A stretch of DNA of 64,000 nucleotides. It comes from a virus. The position numbers were made by a program, and so were the translations under genes. Within the stretch, counting starts at the first letter, position 1. The number at the start of each line of letters is the position of its first letter. This document shows, in pieces, positions 48,655 to 55,235 of this stretch. Under the pieces are notes generated by a model. That model was not told the origin of the DNA. It ran no database searches and saw only the letters and a list, made by a program, of their open reading frames with translations. The stretch is taken from the IMG/VR virus record IMGVR_UViG_3300010371_000001, positions 38,274 to 102,273 of that record. One strand, given 5' to 3'.

Positions 48655-49254
48655 ATGTACGACGAACCGCCTACCTCGCCCTGGCCGCGCGCCGATATCC
48701 CACCTCCCCCGCCGCCCCCTGCTCCATACACACGCCCCAACACGCTCGTAGTTGGCCTAGTCGCCAGCGTCACCGCCAATGTGATTCTCCTGGTGTGCCT
48801 GTTGGGCGTGTTTCTCCTCGCGCGAGGGGGTGCCTTTGCACCAGCCAATTCCACTGCCCGGTCTCTATCAGGGAGTGCAACTCCCACCATACACACCAGC
48901 CCCAGTGCCACATCCAGTCCCACGCTCACACCGAATTGGCTGCAAGTGGCACCAACTACCGTCCAGTTGGGTTGCAATGGTGGCCAGCAGGCCCAACTCG
49001 TGGTGTTGACGAATAGCGGCCCACAGGATGTGCAATGGCAGGTCGATTTTGTTGGCTCAGGAGATCAGTCTGGAATTAATGTCTCGCCGAATCAGGGCGA
49101 TCTCAAAGCGGGGGCAAGTACAACTATCCAGATCCAGGCCAGGAAACATGCCAGCAATCAGCAAGGGGTTATCCGATTTACCTCTACGACATCAACGGCT
49201 GGATCGACTGCCGGTTCAGCGCCAAGTCTGAGTTATAGCATTTCGGGCTGCTAA
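48655..49254 (+). CDS. Membrane-anchored protein with BACON/Ig-like exported domain
   Basis: The 199-residue protein has a Pro-rich cytoplasmic start (PRADIPPPPPPPAPY) and one membrane segment at about 29-56 (VASVTANVILLVCLLGVFLL). A Ser/Thr-rich linker follows. The beta-sandwich domain reads WLQVAPTTVQLGCNGG, VQWQVDFVG, INVSPNQGDLKAGASTTIQI, the BACON-like pattern. ATG 48655 has GAAGG at good spacing; ATG 48646 does not. It is one of three such surface proteins in the window and may alter the lysogen surface. Confidence 0.65.
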   Translation: MYDEPPTSPWPRADIPPPPPPPAPYTRPNTLVVGLVASVTANVILLVCLLGVFLLARGGAFAPANSTARSLSGSATPTIHTSPSATSSPTLTPNWLQVAPTTVQLGCNGGQQAQLVVLTNSGPQDVQWQVDFVGSGDQSGINVSPNQGDLKAGASTTIQIQARKHASNQQGVIRFTSTTSTAGSTAGSAPSLSYSISGC

Positions 49255-49296
49255 GGTGGGTAGGTTTACCCACCCATCGTTATTTATCTGCGTGAC

Positions 49297-49365
49297 TTAC
49301 GGCTGATACACCGGCTGTTTCTCACTGCCATGTTTACTGCATGCTCCATGACGCCGCCGGAGTGG
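49297..49365 (-). pseudogene. Relic of a DUF3761-like C-terminus
   Basis: On the minus strand this stretch reads RHGACSKHGSEKQPVYQP and then a stop. The intact gene at 50590-51243 ends GDCSKHGNELRPVYKP. No start or upstream domain remains, so this looks like the remnant of a duplicated or recombined copy. It lies in the 262-base gap between the genes at 48655 and 49517. Confidence 0.6.
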
Positions 49366-49436
49366 AGGTGATGTCAAATGAAGGGGGGGGAATAGCAAGG
49401 CAGGACTTTTGATGGTGAATTGTTACCGATTCCATC

Positions 49437-49465
49437 TTGATCCGCTTTGAAGTTTGGGGTATAGT
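49437..49465 (+). promoter_or_regulatory. Promoter of the Panacea operon
   Basis: TTGATC (49437-49442) and TATAGT (49460-49465) are 17 bases apart. Just downstream, ACATGT occurs twice (49475-49480 and 49486-49491) in an imperfect inverted arrangement, a likely operator for autoregulation. Confidence 0.7.
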
Positions 49466-49516
49466 ATGTGGACAACATGTGGAAAACATGTTCACATCTC
49501 GAAGAGGAGGACCAAC

Positions 49517-50194
49517 ATGACCCAGCTTAACGAAGCAAAGTATCGGAATATTATCCTTTATTTCATTGGGAACACGGATGCAGCACAGCTCGGCAAAGTC
49601 AAGCTCATGAAATTGTTGTATTTCCTCGACTTCGCCTATTTTGAGCGGTATCGTATTTCGATGACGGGTGATGACTATCAGCATCAGGTTATGGGGCCAG
49701 TTCCCCTGGCGGCTTCTGCGGTAATTCATCGCATGCAATCAGATGGGCAAATCACCGCTCAAAAGCGCGCTGGGCAGGATGCCCACCCGCAAACAGAATA
49801 CATTCCACGCCAAGATCCTGACCTTACGGTCTTCTCAGATGCTGAGCGTGAAATGCTGATCATCGTTGCTCGTAAGTGGTATTGGCATACAGAGCGAGAA
49901 ATCGTTGATGCGGTGCATGGCGATTTGCCCTGGCAACAAACGGCTCCTAATGCTATCATTGATTACGCTCTTGCAGTTGAACGTGAACGCGAGTTTATCC
50001 TTAGTATGGCAACCGAAGAGATAGAGGATGACCTGCTGACGCCCGAAGATCAGCAGTTGCGTGATGATGGCTTGGCATTAATGGCGCAATTTGAGGAAAT
50101 GTCCCGCACGAATCCTACGTTTCAGCAGTGGATTCAAAAAGGCCTCATAAGCCTACAATCAGGGAACTACAGAACAACGTTCCTTGATATCTGA
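49517..50194 (+). CDS. Panacea-domain antitoxin-like protein
   Basis: The 225-residue protein contains KVKLMKLLYFLDFAYFERYR, then ISMTGDDYQHQVMGPVPLAA, the signature of the Panacea/DUF4065 (GepA-like) domain. Later it has EREMLIIVARKWYWHTEREI, also typical. Panacea proteins neutralise very diverse small toxins encoded next to them. The ribosome site GAGGAGG lies before ATG 49517. It has its own promoter and a downstream gene 44 bases away, matching the two-gene arrangement. The last 60 residues form an acidic helical tail. Confidence 0.82.
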   Translation: MTQLNEAKYRNIILYFIGNTDAAQLGKVKLMKLLYFLDFAYFERYRISMTGDDYQHQVMGPVPLAASAVIHRMQSDGQITAQKRAGQDAHPQTEYIPRQDPDLTVFSDAEREMLIIVARKWYWHTEREIVDAVHGDLPWQQTAPNAIIDYALAVEREREFILSMATEEIEDDLLTPEDQQLRDDGLALMAQFEEMSRTNPTFQQWIQKGLISLQSGNYRTTFLDI

Positions 50195-50238
50195 GGCTTT
50201 TTCCTTTACACTACTCTTATCCAGAAAAGGAGTCGGGG

Positions 50239-50553
50239 ATGAGAGTAGAATTTCACCATTTTGAAATCGCGCAAACGTTTGAAGATGGCCTTTCTCAAAT
50301 AGAGCAAGAGGCATTTACGAAGTGCCTGCGCTATATCGGGGGACACGTCAACCCTGATAGGATACGCACTTTTTTCTTTCGCACTTTGGATGCTATTGTT
50401 CTATTTGCCTATCGAGACACGCAGTTTATAATTACCTATCAATGGATGCAACGCACTGTTCCTAACGATGCCACTCTCCTGATAACCCTCACTCATGCTA
50501 TGTACACAAAAGATAGTAGTCATGCATTTGATCATTTACAAGATCCCCTTTAG
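50239..50553 (+). CDS. Candidate toxin paired with the Panacea protein
   Basis: The 104-residue protein follows the Panacea gene and has AAAAGGAG before ATG. It reads FHHFEIAQTFEDGLSQIEQE, GGHVNPDRIRTFFFRTLDAI and TQFIITYQWMQRT, a compact alpha/beta protein of toxin size. It has no membrane segment. I recognise no family. The toxin role is inferred from the established pairing rule for Panacea antitoxins. Confidence 0.6.
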   Translation: MRVEFHHFEIAQTFEDGLSQIEQEAFTKCLRYIGGHVNPDRIRTFFFRTLDAIVLFAYRDTQFIITYQWMQRTVPNDATLLITLTHAMYTKDSSHAFDHLQDPL

Positions 50554-50589
50554 ATCGATGGGGAGGTAGGCTACCCATCGATCACATAA

Positions 50590-51243
50590 CTACGGCTTAT
50601 ATACCGGCCTCAACTCGTTGCCATGCTTGCTGCAATCGCCCTGATGCCCGCCACTCAGGCTATAGGTTCCGTCAACGCACTCATTCATAAATCCTGTGCC
50701 ATTCCAGAACGAGGCGATACAGTTGAACCAGTTGCAGATGTCCGCTGGGGGACTGTAGGCCAGGTGGCCAGTATTGGTGAATGTGTAATCGTAAGGATTG
50801 CCGTTGATCGCCGGATACTTTGGTGCTGGCTTCGGCGTTGCTGTGGGCGGGTGGCTCACGGGCTGCGTCGCCACAGGTGCGGGTGTTGATCCCGGCTTGG
50901 GAGTGGCATCCACGGCGGTATGCGTCGCTGTTGGACTCTGCGCTTGTGGTGTGTCTGTCGCACTGGTGACAATGACACCCGGCGAGGTGGAAGATCCACC
51001 GTCATTGGCTTGCTGGCTAGTGGTATCGGTTGTGCTGGCGTTGCTATTCAGCGCGCCGAAGGCACAGCAGGATATCAGTAAAATGCCAGTGATGCTGCCG
51101 ACGATGATCTGTGTGCGGCGCGTTTGCCCCTTGTACCAGGGCCATGCATGAGTGCGCAATTGCTGATATGTCCAGGCGCAAGCGCGCCATGTCATGCGGA
51201 ATAGCCAGACGGTCGCATTGATGCAGAAACGCAAGAAAGCCAT
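50590..51243 (-). CDS. Membrane-anchored protein with DUF3761-like C-terminus
   Basis: The 217-residue protein starts at 51243 behind AAGGAG. An amphipathic Trp-rich start is followed by a basic stretch and one membrane segment at about 43-66 (IIVGSITGILLISCCAFGAL). A Thr/Pro linker follows, and the exported end has ICNWFNCIASFWNGTGFMNE, CVDGTYSLSGGHQGDCSKHG. The last part matches the DUF3761 pattern (C.DGTYS....GdCS.HG). A relic of a similar end lies at 49297-49365. Its likely role is at the cell surface of the lysogen. Confidence 0.65.
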   Translation of the reverse strand: MAFLRFCINATVWLFRMTWRACAWTYQQLRTHAWPWYKGQTRRTQIIVGSITGILLISCCAFGALNSNASTTDTTSQQANDGGSSTSPGVIVTSATDTPQAQSPTATHTAVDATPKPGSTPAPVATQPVSHPPTATPKPAPKYPAINGNPYDYTFTNTGHLAYSPPADICNWFNCIASFWNGTGFMNECVDGTYSLSGGHQGDCSKHGNELRPVYKP

Positions 51244-51483
51244 GATGCACTCCTTGATGAACGAACGAACAATCAGAGTTCCATCATAGAGTGACAATTC
51301 GGCGCTGTCGAACGGCGTAGTACAAGACGGCTATAGAGCGCTGTGTGAGTGGTGTAATGGGGAATGTAAGGACTCGAGGATAATAGCCGATAAAAATTAG
51401 CACATACATTCAATTACTTGTTCATTTGTCCTAATAACCAGCGGATATATATGCTGACTTTTGAAATAAACATAAAATCCCTA

Positions 51484-51512
51484 TTGACAAGTGGCCATTA
51501 CTTAGGTAGCAT
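51484..51512 (+). promoter_or_regulatory. Promoter upstream of the serine recombinase
   Basis: TTGACA (51484-51489) and TAGCAT (51507-51512) are 17 bases apart, 90 bases before the recombinase start. A second -10-like TAGAAT with extended TGG lies at 51590-51595, directly before the start codons. The inverted pair CTACC/GGTAG (51576-51591) surrounds CTTGTAT. The gap 51244-51595 holds no gene. Confidence 0.5.
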
Positions 51513-51601
51513 GGTGTCCTCATCCATCACATCATCAGGAGGCATTATAACTAGTCCCTTGTTTTGTACCCAAATCTACCCTTGTATGGTAGAATATGAG
51601 G

Positions 51602-52180
51602 ATGAAACTGAGTGTATACGCAAGGCAGGTAGGCATCACCTACAAGACCGCCTATCGGATGTGGAAGGCAGGGCAGCTTGACGCCTATCAGTTGCCGACG
51701 GGGACCATTATCGTGCAAGAGGCACAACCACCTGTGACCGGAGTGGCGACCTATGCGCGGGTCTCATCTGCGGACCAGAAAGCCGATCTGGTGCGACAGG
51801 TAGAACGCTTGCGCGACTATGCCGCCGCCAAAGGCTATATCCTCACACGCGAAGTCCAAGAGATTGCTTCTGGCGTCAACGATAGCCGCCCGAAGCTGGC
51901 GTCATTGCTCAGTGATCGGCGCATCGGCTTGATCATCGTGGAACATCGGGATCGTCTCACTCGCTTTGGTTATAACTATCTTCGCTTACTCTTGGAACAG
52001 CAAGGACGGCGCATTGAAGTCATCAACCTTGCCGACAATGGCAAAGAGGATCTGATCGTGGATCTCGTCTCGATCATCTACTCGTTCAGCGCACGCCTGT
52101 ATGGACAGCGACGAGCCAAGCGCAAGACCGCCGATATCCACACCATCCTTGCCAGTGACACCCACTCATCGGTAGCATGA
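51602..52180 (+). CDS. IS607-type serine recombinase
   Basis: The 192-residue protein begins with a MerR-like helix-turn-helix (KLSVYARQVGITYKTAYRMW), followed by the small serine recombinase domain: ATYARVSSADQKADLVRQVE with the nucleophilic Ser, then IGLIIVEHRDRLTRFGYNYL. That order is IS607 TnpA. ATG 51602 starts exactly where the family starts; an ATG two codons earlier is also possible. Unlike IS607 elements no tnpB follows; a terminator does. It may be a stranded transposase or a co-opted resolvase for prophage multimers. Confidence 0.82.
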   Translation: MKLSVYARQVGITYKTAYRMWKAGQLDAYQLPTGTIIVQEAQPPVTGVATYARVSSADQKADLVRQVERLRDYAAAKGYILTREVQEIASGVNDSRPKLASLLSDRRIGLIIVEHRDRLTRFGYNYLRLLLEQQGRRIEVINLADNGKEDLIVDLVSIIYSFSARLYGQRRAKRKTADIHTILASDTHSSVA

Positions 52181-52182
52181 CA

Positions 52183-52210
52183 ACGCCCTGAGCCTTTCCG
52201 CTCAGGGCGT
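52183..52210 (+). terminator. Rho-independent terminator after the recombinase
   Basis: ACGCCCTGAGC and GCTCAGGGCGT form a perfect 11-base-pair stem with loop CTTTCC, followed by CTTTTTATTT. It starts 2 bases after the stop. The stem core CGCCCTGAG is the same as in the terminator at 33965-33992. Confidence 0.92.
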
Positions 52211-52234
52211 CTTTTTATTTGGTTGTCTCGCTAC

Positions 52235-52615
52235 CTACGCATACATGCGTGGTCCGGTATCCCGCCGCATCGGTATGGCGGCAGCGCGTTCTGCATCCGC
52301 CGCATCCATTGCCGCCGCCATGATGGCGACGCCCTGCTGCACATAGGCCGCATCCGCCGCCGCCGTGCGCTCCATAATCTCATGACGAGCAACGGCGCGA
52401 TGATGACAGTAGCGACCTGCCTTACCGGCGGGGCAAGAGCAAATCAGAGAGTAGCCTGCGATAATAACCGTGTAGCACCCGTCACCGCTAGCCGACGAAA
52501 CGGCGATGAACTTCTGCCCGGTCGCCTTGATCGTGCCATGCCCCACCACGTGAACCTCTTTGACCGTCGCGCGTGCCAGCGCCTTTTCGTACTGTGTCTG
52601 CTGATACTGTGTCAT
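52235..52615 (-). CDS. SWIM zinc-finger protein (copy 1)
   Basis: The 126-residue protein has SLICSCPAGKAGRYCHHRAV, the SWIM signature CxC...CxH, in the middle. N-terminal strands lead into it (TGQKFIAVSSASGDGCYTVI) and an Ala-rich helix follows. SWIM domains bind DNA or protein and often sit in recombination or mobile element proteins. Two other SWIM-like genes lie at 54362 and 61220. The start is ATG 52615 behind AAGGGGA. Confidence 0.7.
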   Translation of the reverse strand: MTQYQQTQYEKALARATVKEVHVVGHGTIKATGQKFIAVSSASGDGCYTVIIAGYSLICSCPAGKAGRYCHHRAVARHEIMERTAAADAAYVQQGVAIMAAAMDAADAERAAAIPMRRDTGPRMYA

Positions 52616-52683
52616 GATTGGAAGTCCCCTTGTCTTGATGTTAAGCCCTGAGTGGTCGCATCACTCATAACTTACATCTAAAT

Positions 52684-52706
52684 TATACCATACTTAATAT
52701 GGTATA
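52684..52706. repeat. Operator-like palindrome between divergent genes
   Basis: TATACCATA and TATGGTATA are exact inverse complements around CTTAA. It lies between the SWIM gene (leftward) and the XRE gene (rightward), 69 bases upstream of the latter's start of the leftward frame at 52615 and about 33 bases upstream of the rightward -35. Confidence 0.55.
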
Positions 52707-52738
52707 GCAAGGGAAATGGGACCAAAGTTACACCTATC

Positions 52739-52767
52739 TTGCATCGCTCTTTCTTGCGGGGTATAAT
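52739..52767 (+). promoter_or_regulatory. Promoter of the first tandem XRE gene
   Basis: TTGCAT (52739-52744) and TATAAT (52762-52767) are 17 bases apart. The direct repeat ACTGTA (52771-52776 and 52782-52787) follows, then AAGGAGG and the start at 52799. The repeat may be an autoregulatory operator. Confidence 0.8.
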
Positions 52768-52798
52768 TTTACTGTAATTCTACTGTAAGGAGGATTCA

Positions 52799-53059
52799 AT
52801 GACGCTTGCCGAATTACGCAAGGTCGTATCTCTCACGCAAGAAGAGGTCGCTCAATCGTGCGGGGTTAGTAAAACTACCGTATCAGCATGGGAGCGGGGT
52901 ACAGCAATTCCAAGGCTACGACATGTGCGCGCATTAGCAGAAGCATTGCACACCTCGATCAAAGATGTTCAATCGGCGATAGAGGCACAAAGAGAGGCGA
53001 GCATCAATGCGACAGATGCCCGCCGAAAAGCCCGCGCGGGGACTTCCATCAGCGCGTAG
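52799..53059 (+). CDS. XRE regulator (tandem copy 1)
   Basis: The 86-residue protein has VSLTQEEVAQSCGVSKTTVS then AWERGTAIPRLRHVRALAEA, a textbook helix-turn-helix of the XRE type, with a short basic tail (DARRKARAGTS). It closely parallels the protein at 53226-53441 (about half the residues agree by eye over the first 65). Each has its own promoter. They may form a switch or act on different operators. Confidence 0.8.
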   Translation: MTLAELRKVVSLTQEEVAQSCGVSKTTVSAWERGTAIPRLRHVRALAEALHTSIKDVQSAIEAQREASINATDARRKARAGTSISA

Positions 53060-53081
53060 GCACCCTCAGCATAGCACATAG

Positions 53082-53105
53082 AAAGGTTAAGAAACTTTAA
53101 CCTTT
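53082..53105 (+). terminator. Hairpin after the first tandem XRE gene
   Basis: AAAGGTTAA and TTAACCTTT pair perfectly over 9 positions around GAAACT, 22 bases after the stop. The stem is AT-rich and followed by ACTTTC, so termination would be weak. Confidence 0.45.
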
Positions 53106-53170
53106 ACTTTCAGGCCAGGCCAGCAAAGGGTTGAGAGCATAGTACCATAGCCCAAAGTCTTTATAAGGAC

Positions 53171-53199
53171 TTGATAAAGTTCCTGGGCTAGGTTATAAT
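53171..53199 (+). promoter_or_regulatory. Promoter of the second tandem XRE gene
   Basis: TTGATA (53171-53176) and TATAAT (53194-53199) are 17 bases apart, 26 bases before the start at 53226. Confidence 0.8.
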
Positions 53200-53225
53200 G
53201 CTTTTATCCTGATGAAAGGAGAAAG

Positions 53226-53441
53226 ATGACGCTCAGAGAGCTGCGTGAAAAGCGATCCATGACACAAATGGAAATCGCTGTTGCTGTTGAGGTTTCACTT
53301 CCCACAGTGGGCGCTTGGGAAAAAGGAACCAGCAGACCGCGACCCATTCATGTCAGAAAGTTAGCGACACTGTTTGGAGTGAGCATTGAAGAAATGCAAG
53401 CAGTCCTTGATACTACTGCTCAATCCGCATCCAGTTCGTAG
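53226..53441 (+). CDS. XRE regulator (tandem copy 2)
   Basis: The 71-residue protein reads RSMTQMEIAVAVEVSLPTVG then AWEKGTSRPRPIHVRKLATL, a helix-turn-helix of the same subfamily as the gene upstream. GAAAGGAG lies before ATG. It precedes the rightward gene cluster at 53543-58045 and may control it, since no terminator lies between. Confidence 0.8.
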   Translation: MTLRELREKRSMTQMEIAVAVEVSLPTVGAWEKGTSRPRPIHVRKLATLFGVSIEEMQAVLDTTAQSASSS

Positions 53442-53509
53442 TTAATGTTTAGCATGTCGAAAGCGGCTGTTCAGTTTCCAGGCCGACAACCGCTCTCACC
53501 AAAACCACA

Positions 53510-53527
53510 TTCGAGAGGAATCTCGAA
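53510..53527 (+). other. GNRA-type hairpin at a ribosome site
   Basis: TTCGAGA and TCTCGAA close the tetraloop GGAA, ending right at the AAGGAG ribosome site of the gene at 53543. Such a placement could modulate translation; GGAA is a common CsrA contact, which makes the phage CsrA a candidate binder. Confidence 0.4.
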
Positions 53528-53542
53528 AGGAGCCTTACCCAT

Positions 53543-54049
53543 ATGGTAGCATATACCCCGGCGGTTGGCAATAAGCCGCCGATGACCGCTACGCCCGCAT
53601 GGCCCGTCAGTGTGCCAGCCATTCAAGAGCAACCCGCCACGCGCCGTATTTGCCCCACGTGTGACGGGCGTGGTGACACGCTCACGCATGGTCGTTACGA
53701 CACATGCCGCCCTTGCGCTGGCCTGGGTGAAATTATCCCAGACCGCGCCGTGTTCGCCCATGAATTGCTCGCTGACTTTCAGCGCCATATCGCCGTCCCC
53801 CTTGTCAGTGACACCACATCATCCACGTGGCTTGCCGATGCCCTTGACCAGGGCGCGACGGACCAGCAGTGGAATCTGCAAGACTGGCTGCAAATCTATG
53901 AGTTCGTCTGCTTCTATGCCCCACTGTACGAAGTGGCGGATGATGACGAAATCGCCCCGTATTGGCAGCCCGCCGCTCGGCGCTGTGTGAAGCGCATCAA
54001 CGCGTTCCTGCATGCCCAATGGGCAGAAGGGGTGGATGACGCGCTATGA
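53543..54049 (+). CDS. Protein with DnaJ-like zinc motif
   Basis: The 168-residue protein has RRICPTCDGRGDTLTHGRYD then TCRPCAGLGEI, two CxxCxG repeats making one zinc site, followed by a helical domain (VFAHELLADFQRHIAVPL, WLQIYEFVCFYAPLYEVADD). AAGGAG precedes ATG. It overlaps the next gene by 4 bases. It resembles the leader gene of the leftward operon (43552-44205) in domain layout. The role is unknown. Confidence 0.65.
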   Translation: MVAYTPAVGNKPPMTATPAWPVSVPAIQEQPATRRICPTCDGRGDTLTHGRYDTCRPCAGLGEIIPDRAVFAHELLADFQRHIAVPLVSDTTSSTWLADALDQGATDQQWNLQDWLQIYEFVCFYAPLYEVADDDEIAPYWQPAARRCVKRINAFLHAQWAEGVDDAL

Positions 54050-54348
54050 ACCTGCCTCCACGTGGCCCCGCGCCCGTCAACCCGCAAATGGAGGCGTATG
54101 TGACGCGCATCGCCCCTGCCATTACTGAGGCGGTCGCGCTGATCCTCGTTTTGCAGAGCCAGCGCCGTGATCCCGCGCTGTACACCCCGATGGTTGCCCA
54201 CGTGGCAACCATCCTAGCCGTCTCGCGTCACATCTTCCACGTAGATGGCGCATCCAAGTCTGCCATGACGCAGATCGACGCGCTGCTTACCAAGATGCAA
54301 AAGGTTCAGGATATGGCGCTTGCCGTCCTGAATCCCCCAACCGATTAG
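54046..54348 (+). CDS. Hypothetical helical protein
   Basis: The 100-residue protein overlaps the previous stop (ATGA). It is helical: MEAYVTRIAPAITEAVALIL, MVAHVATILAVSRHIFHVDG, MTQIDALLTKMQKVQDMALA. There is no Cys and no known motif. It is probably a partner of its neighbours. Confidence 0.55.
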   Translation: MNLPPRGPAPVNPQMEAYVTRIAPAITEAVALILVLQSQRRDPALYTPMVAHVATILAVSRHIFHVDGASKSAMTQIDALLTKMQKVQDMALAVLNPPTD

Positions 54349-54361
54349 GGAGAATCACCCG

Positions 54362-54628
54362 ATGTTTCCTGAATTGACCGTCCCTCTTGCTGTATTCATG
54401 GATGCAGCCGTGCGTCACCCAATGAAGGTGCTTGGTTGCGGCACGTGGGAGAGCGGTTGCGAGTTTTATCTGATTGCTGATACCGAACACGCTGCCCTTG
54501 TCACCGCTGGTGAGCATGACTACACGTGTTCCTGTGGTGGCAAGTTGAGTGAGCCATGCATACATGTCGGCACAATGGTTGCCCGGTATTTCGGTTACTC
54601 CCCCATCCTGAAAGGAAACCTGCCGTGA
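54362..54628 (+). CDS. SWIM-like zinc-finger protein (copy 2)
   Basis: The 88-residue protein has YTCSCGGKLSEPCIHVGTMV, the CxC...CxH SWIM signature, preceded by strands (GCEFYLIADTEHAALVTAGE). It is shorter than the copy at 52235-52615 and lacks its helical tail. Start ATG 54362 lies after TAGGGAG. The stop overlaps the next GTG. Confidence 0.65.
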   Translation: MFPELTVPLAVFMDAAVRHPMKVLGCGTWESGCEFYLIADTEHAALVTAGEHDYTCSCGGKLSEPCIHVGTMVARYFGYSPILKGNLP

Positions 54629-55224
54629 GTAACGCCGCCGCCCCTTTGTATGAAGTCAAGGGACCACCACTTTCGGTGCCAGCCAGGGACCACACGCCCC
54701 TTGCGCCAAGTAGCATCACTCATACGCCTGTGGATGGCATGAGCGATATCGAATATGCCATTAGCACCCTTGGCACCGCCGATCCCGGCAATATCGGGCA
54801 TTTCCTGGGCGATCAGTTTGCCAATCGGACGTATCCTAAGCTCATCACCTTGCCGGAAATGGAGCAGATGGCGTATGAGAGCCTCCATTTCCTGAGCATC
54901 CCTGCCATCACGGCTTACGCGCATTGGTGGCTTTCGCCCGATTTCCACCGCTCACCTAACTTGACGGATGATGAGGCGTTGGCACTGGGCAAGTTCGTGA
55001 GCCGATTCATCACCGAGTATGGATGTGCAACGGTGGAACTCTTGGAGATGCAAATGTCGGATCTGTTCGACATGGGCGAATATGATAACATGTTCGCTCT
55101 TGCCCGTCTGCATCCGGCCTATGCCCGCTACTGCATCGCCCACATTGTCCGTCTGTTCCTGACGAAAAGCTGCCACATTCACTTCAATGTGGTAGAAGAT
55201 GTCATTGCGCACGCTGGGTTGTAG
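54625..55224 (+). CDS. Hypothetical helical protein, GTG start
   Basis: GTG 54625 overlaps the upstream stop and follows AAAGGA; an in-frame ATG at 54556 lies inside the upstream gene. The 199-residue protein is helical after residue 40: DIEYAISTLGTADPGNIGHF, EMEQMAYESLHFLSIPAITA, YARYCIAHIVRLFLTKSC. No catalytic motif is seen. TnpB starts 11 bases downstream. Confidence 0.6.
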   Translation: MSNAAAPLYEVKGPPLSVPARDHTPLAPSSITHTPVDGMSDIEYAISTLGTADPGNIGHFLGDQFANRTYPKLITLPEMEQMAYESLHFLSIPAITAYAHWWLSPDFHRSPNLTDDEALALGKFVSRFITEYGCATVELLEMQMSDLFDMGEYDNMFALARLHPAYARYCIAHIVRLFLTKSCHIHFNVVEDVIAHAGL

Positions 55225-55235
55225 GAGCTAACCAT

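Noticed and set aside
51590-51602. Leaderless mRNA for the serine recombinase from an extended -10 (TGGTAGAAT)
   Set aside because: The geometry would allow it, but the match is partial and a full TTGACA promoter lies upstream, so I do not claim it.
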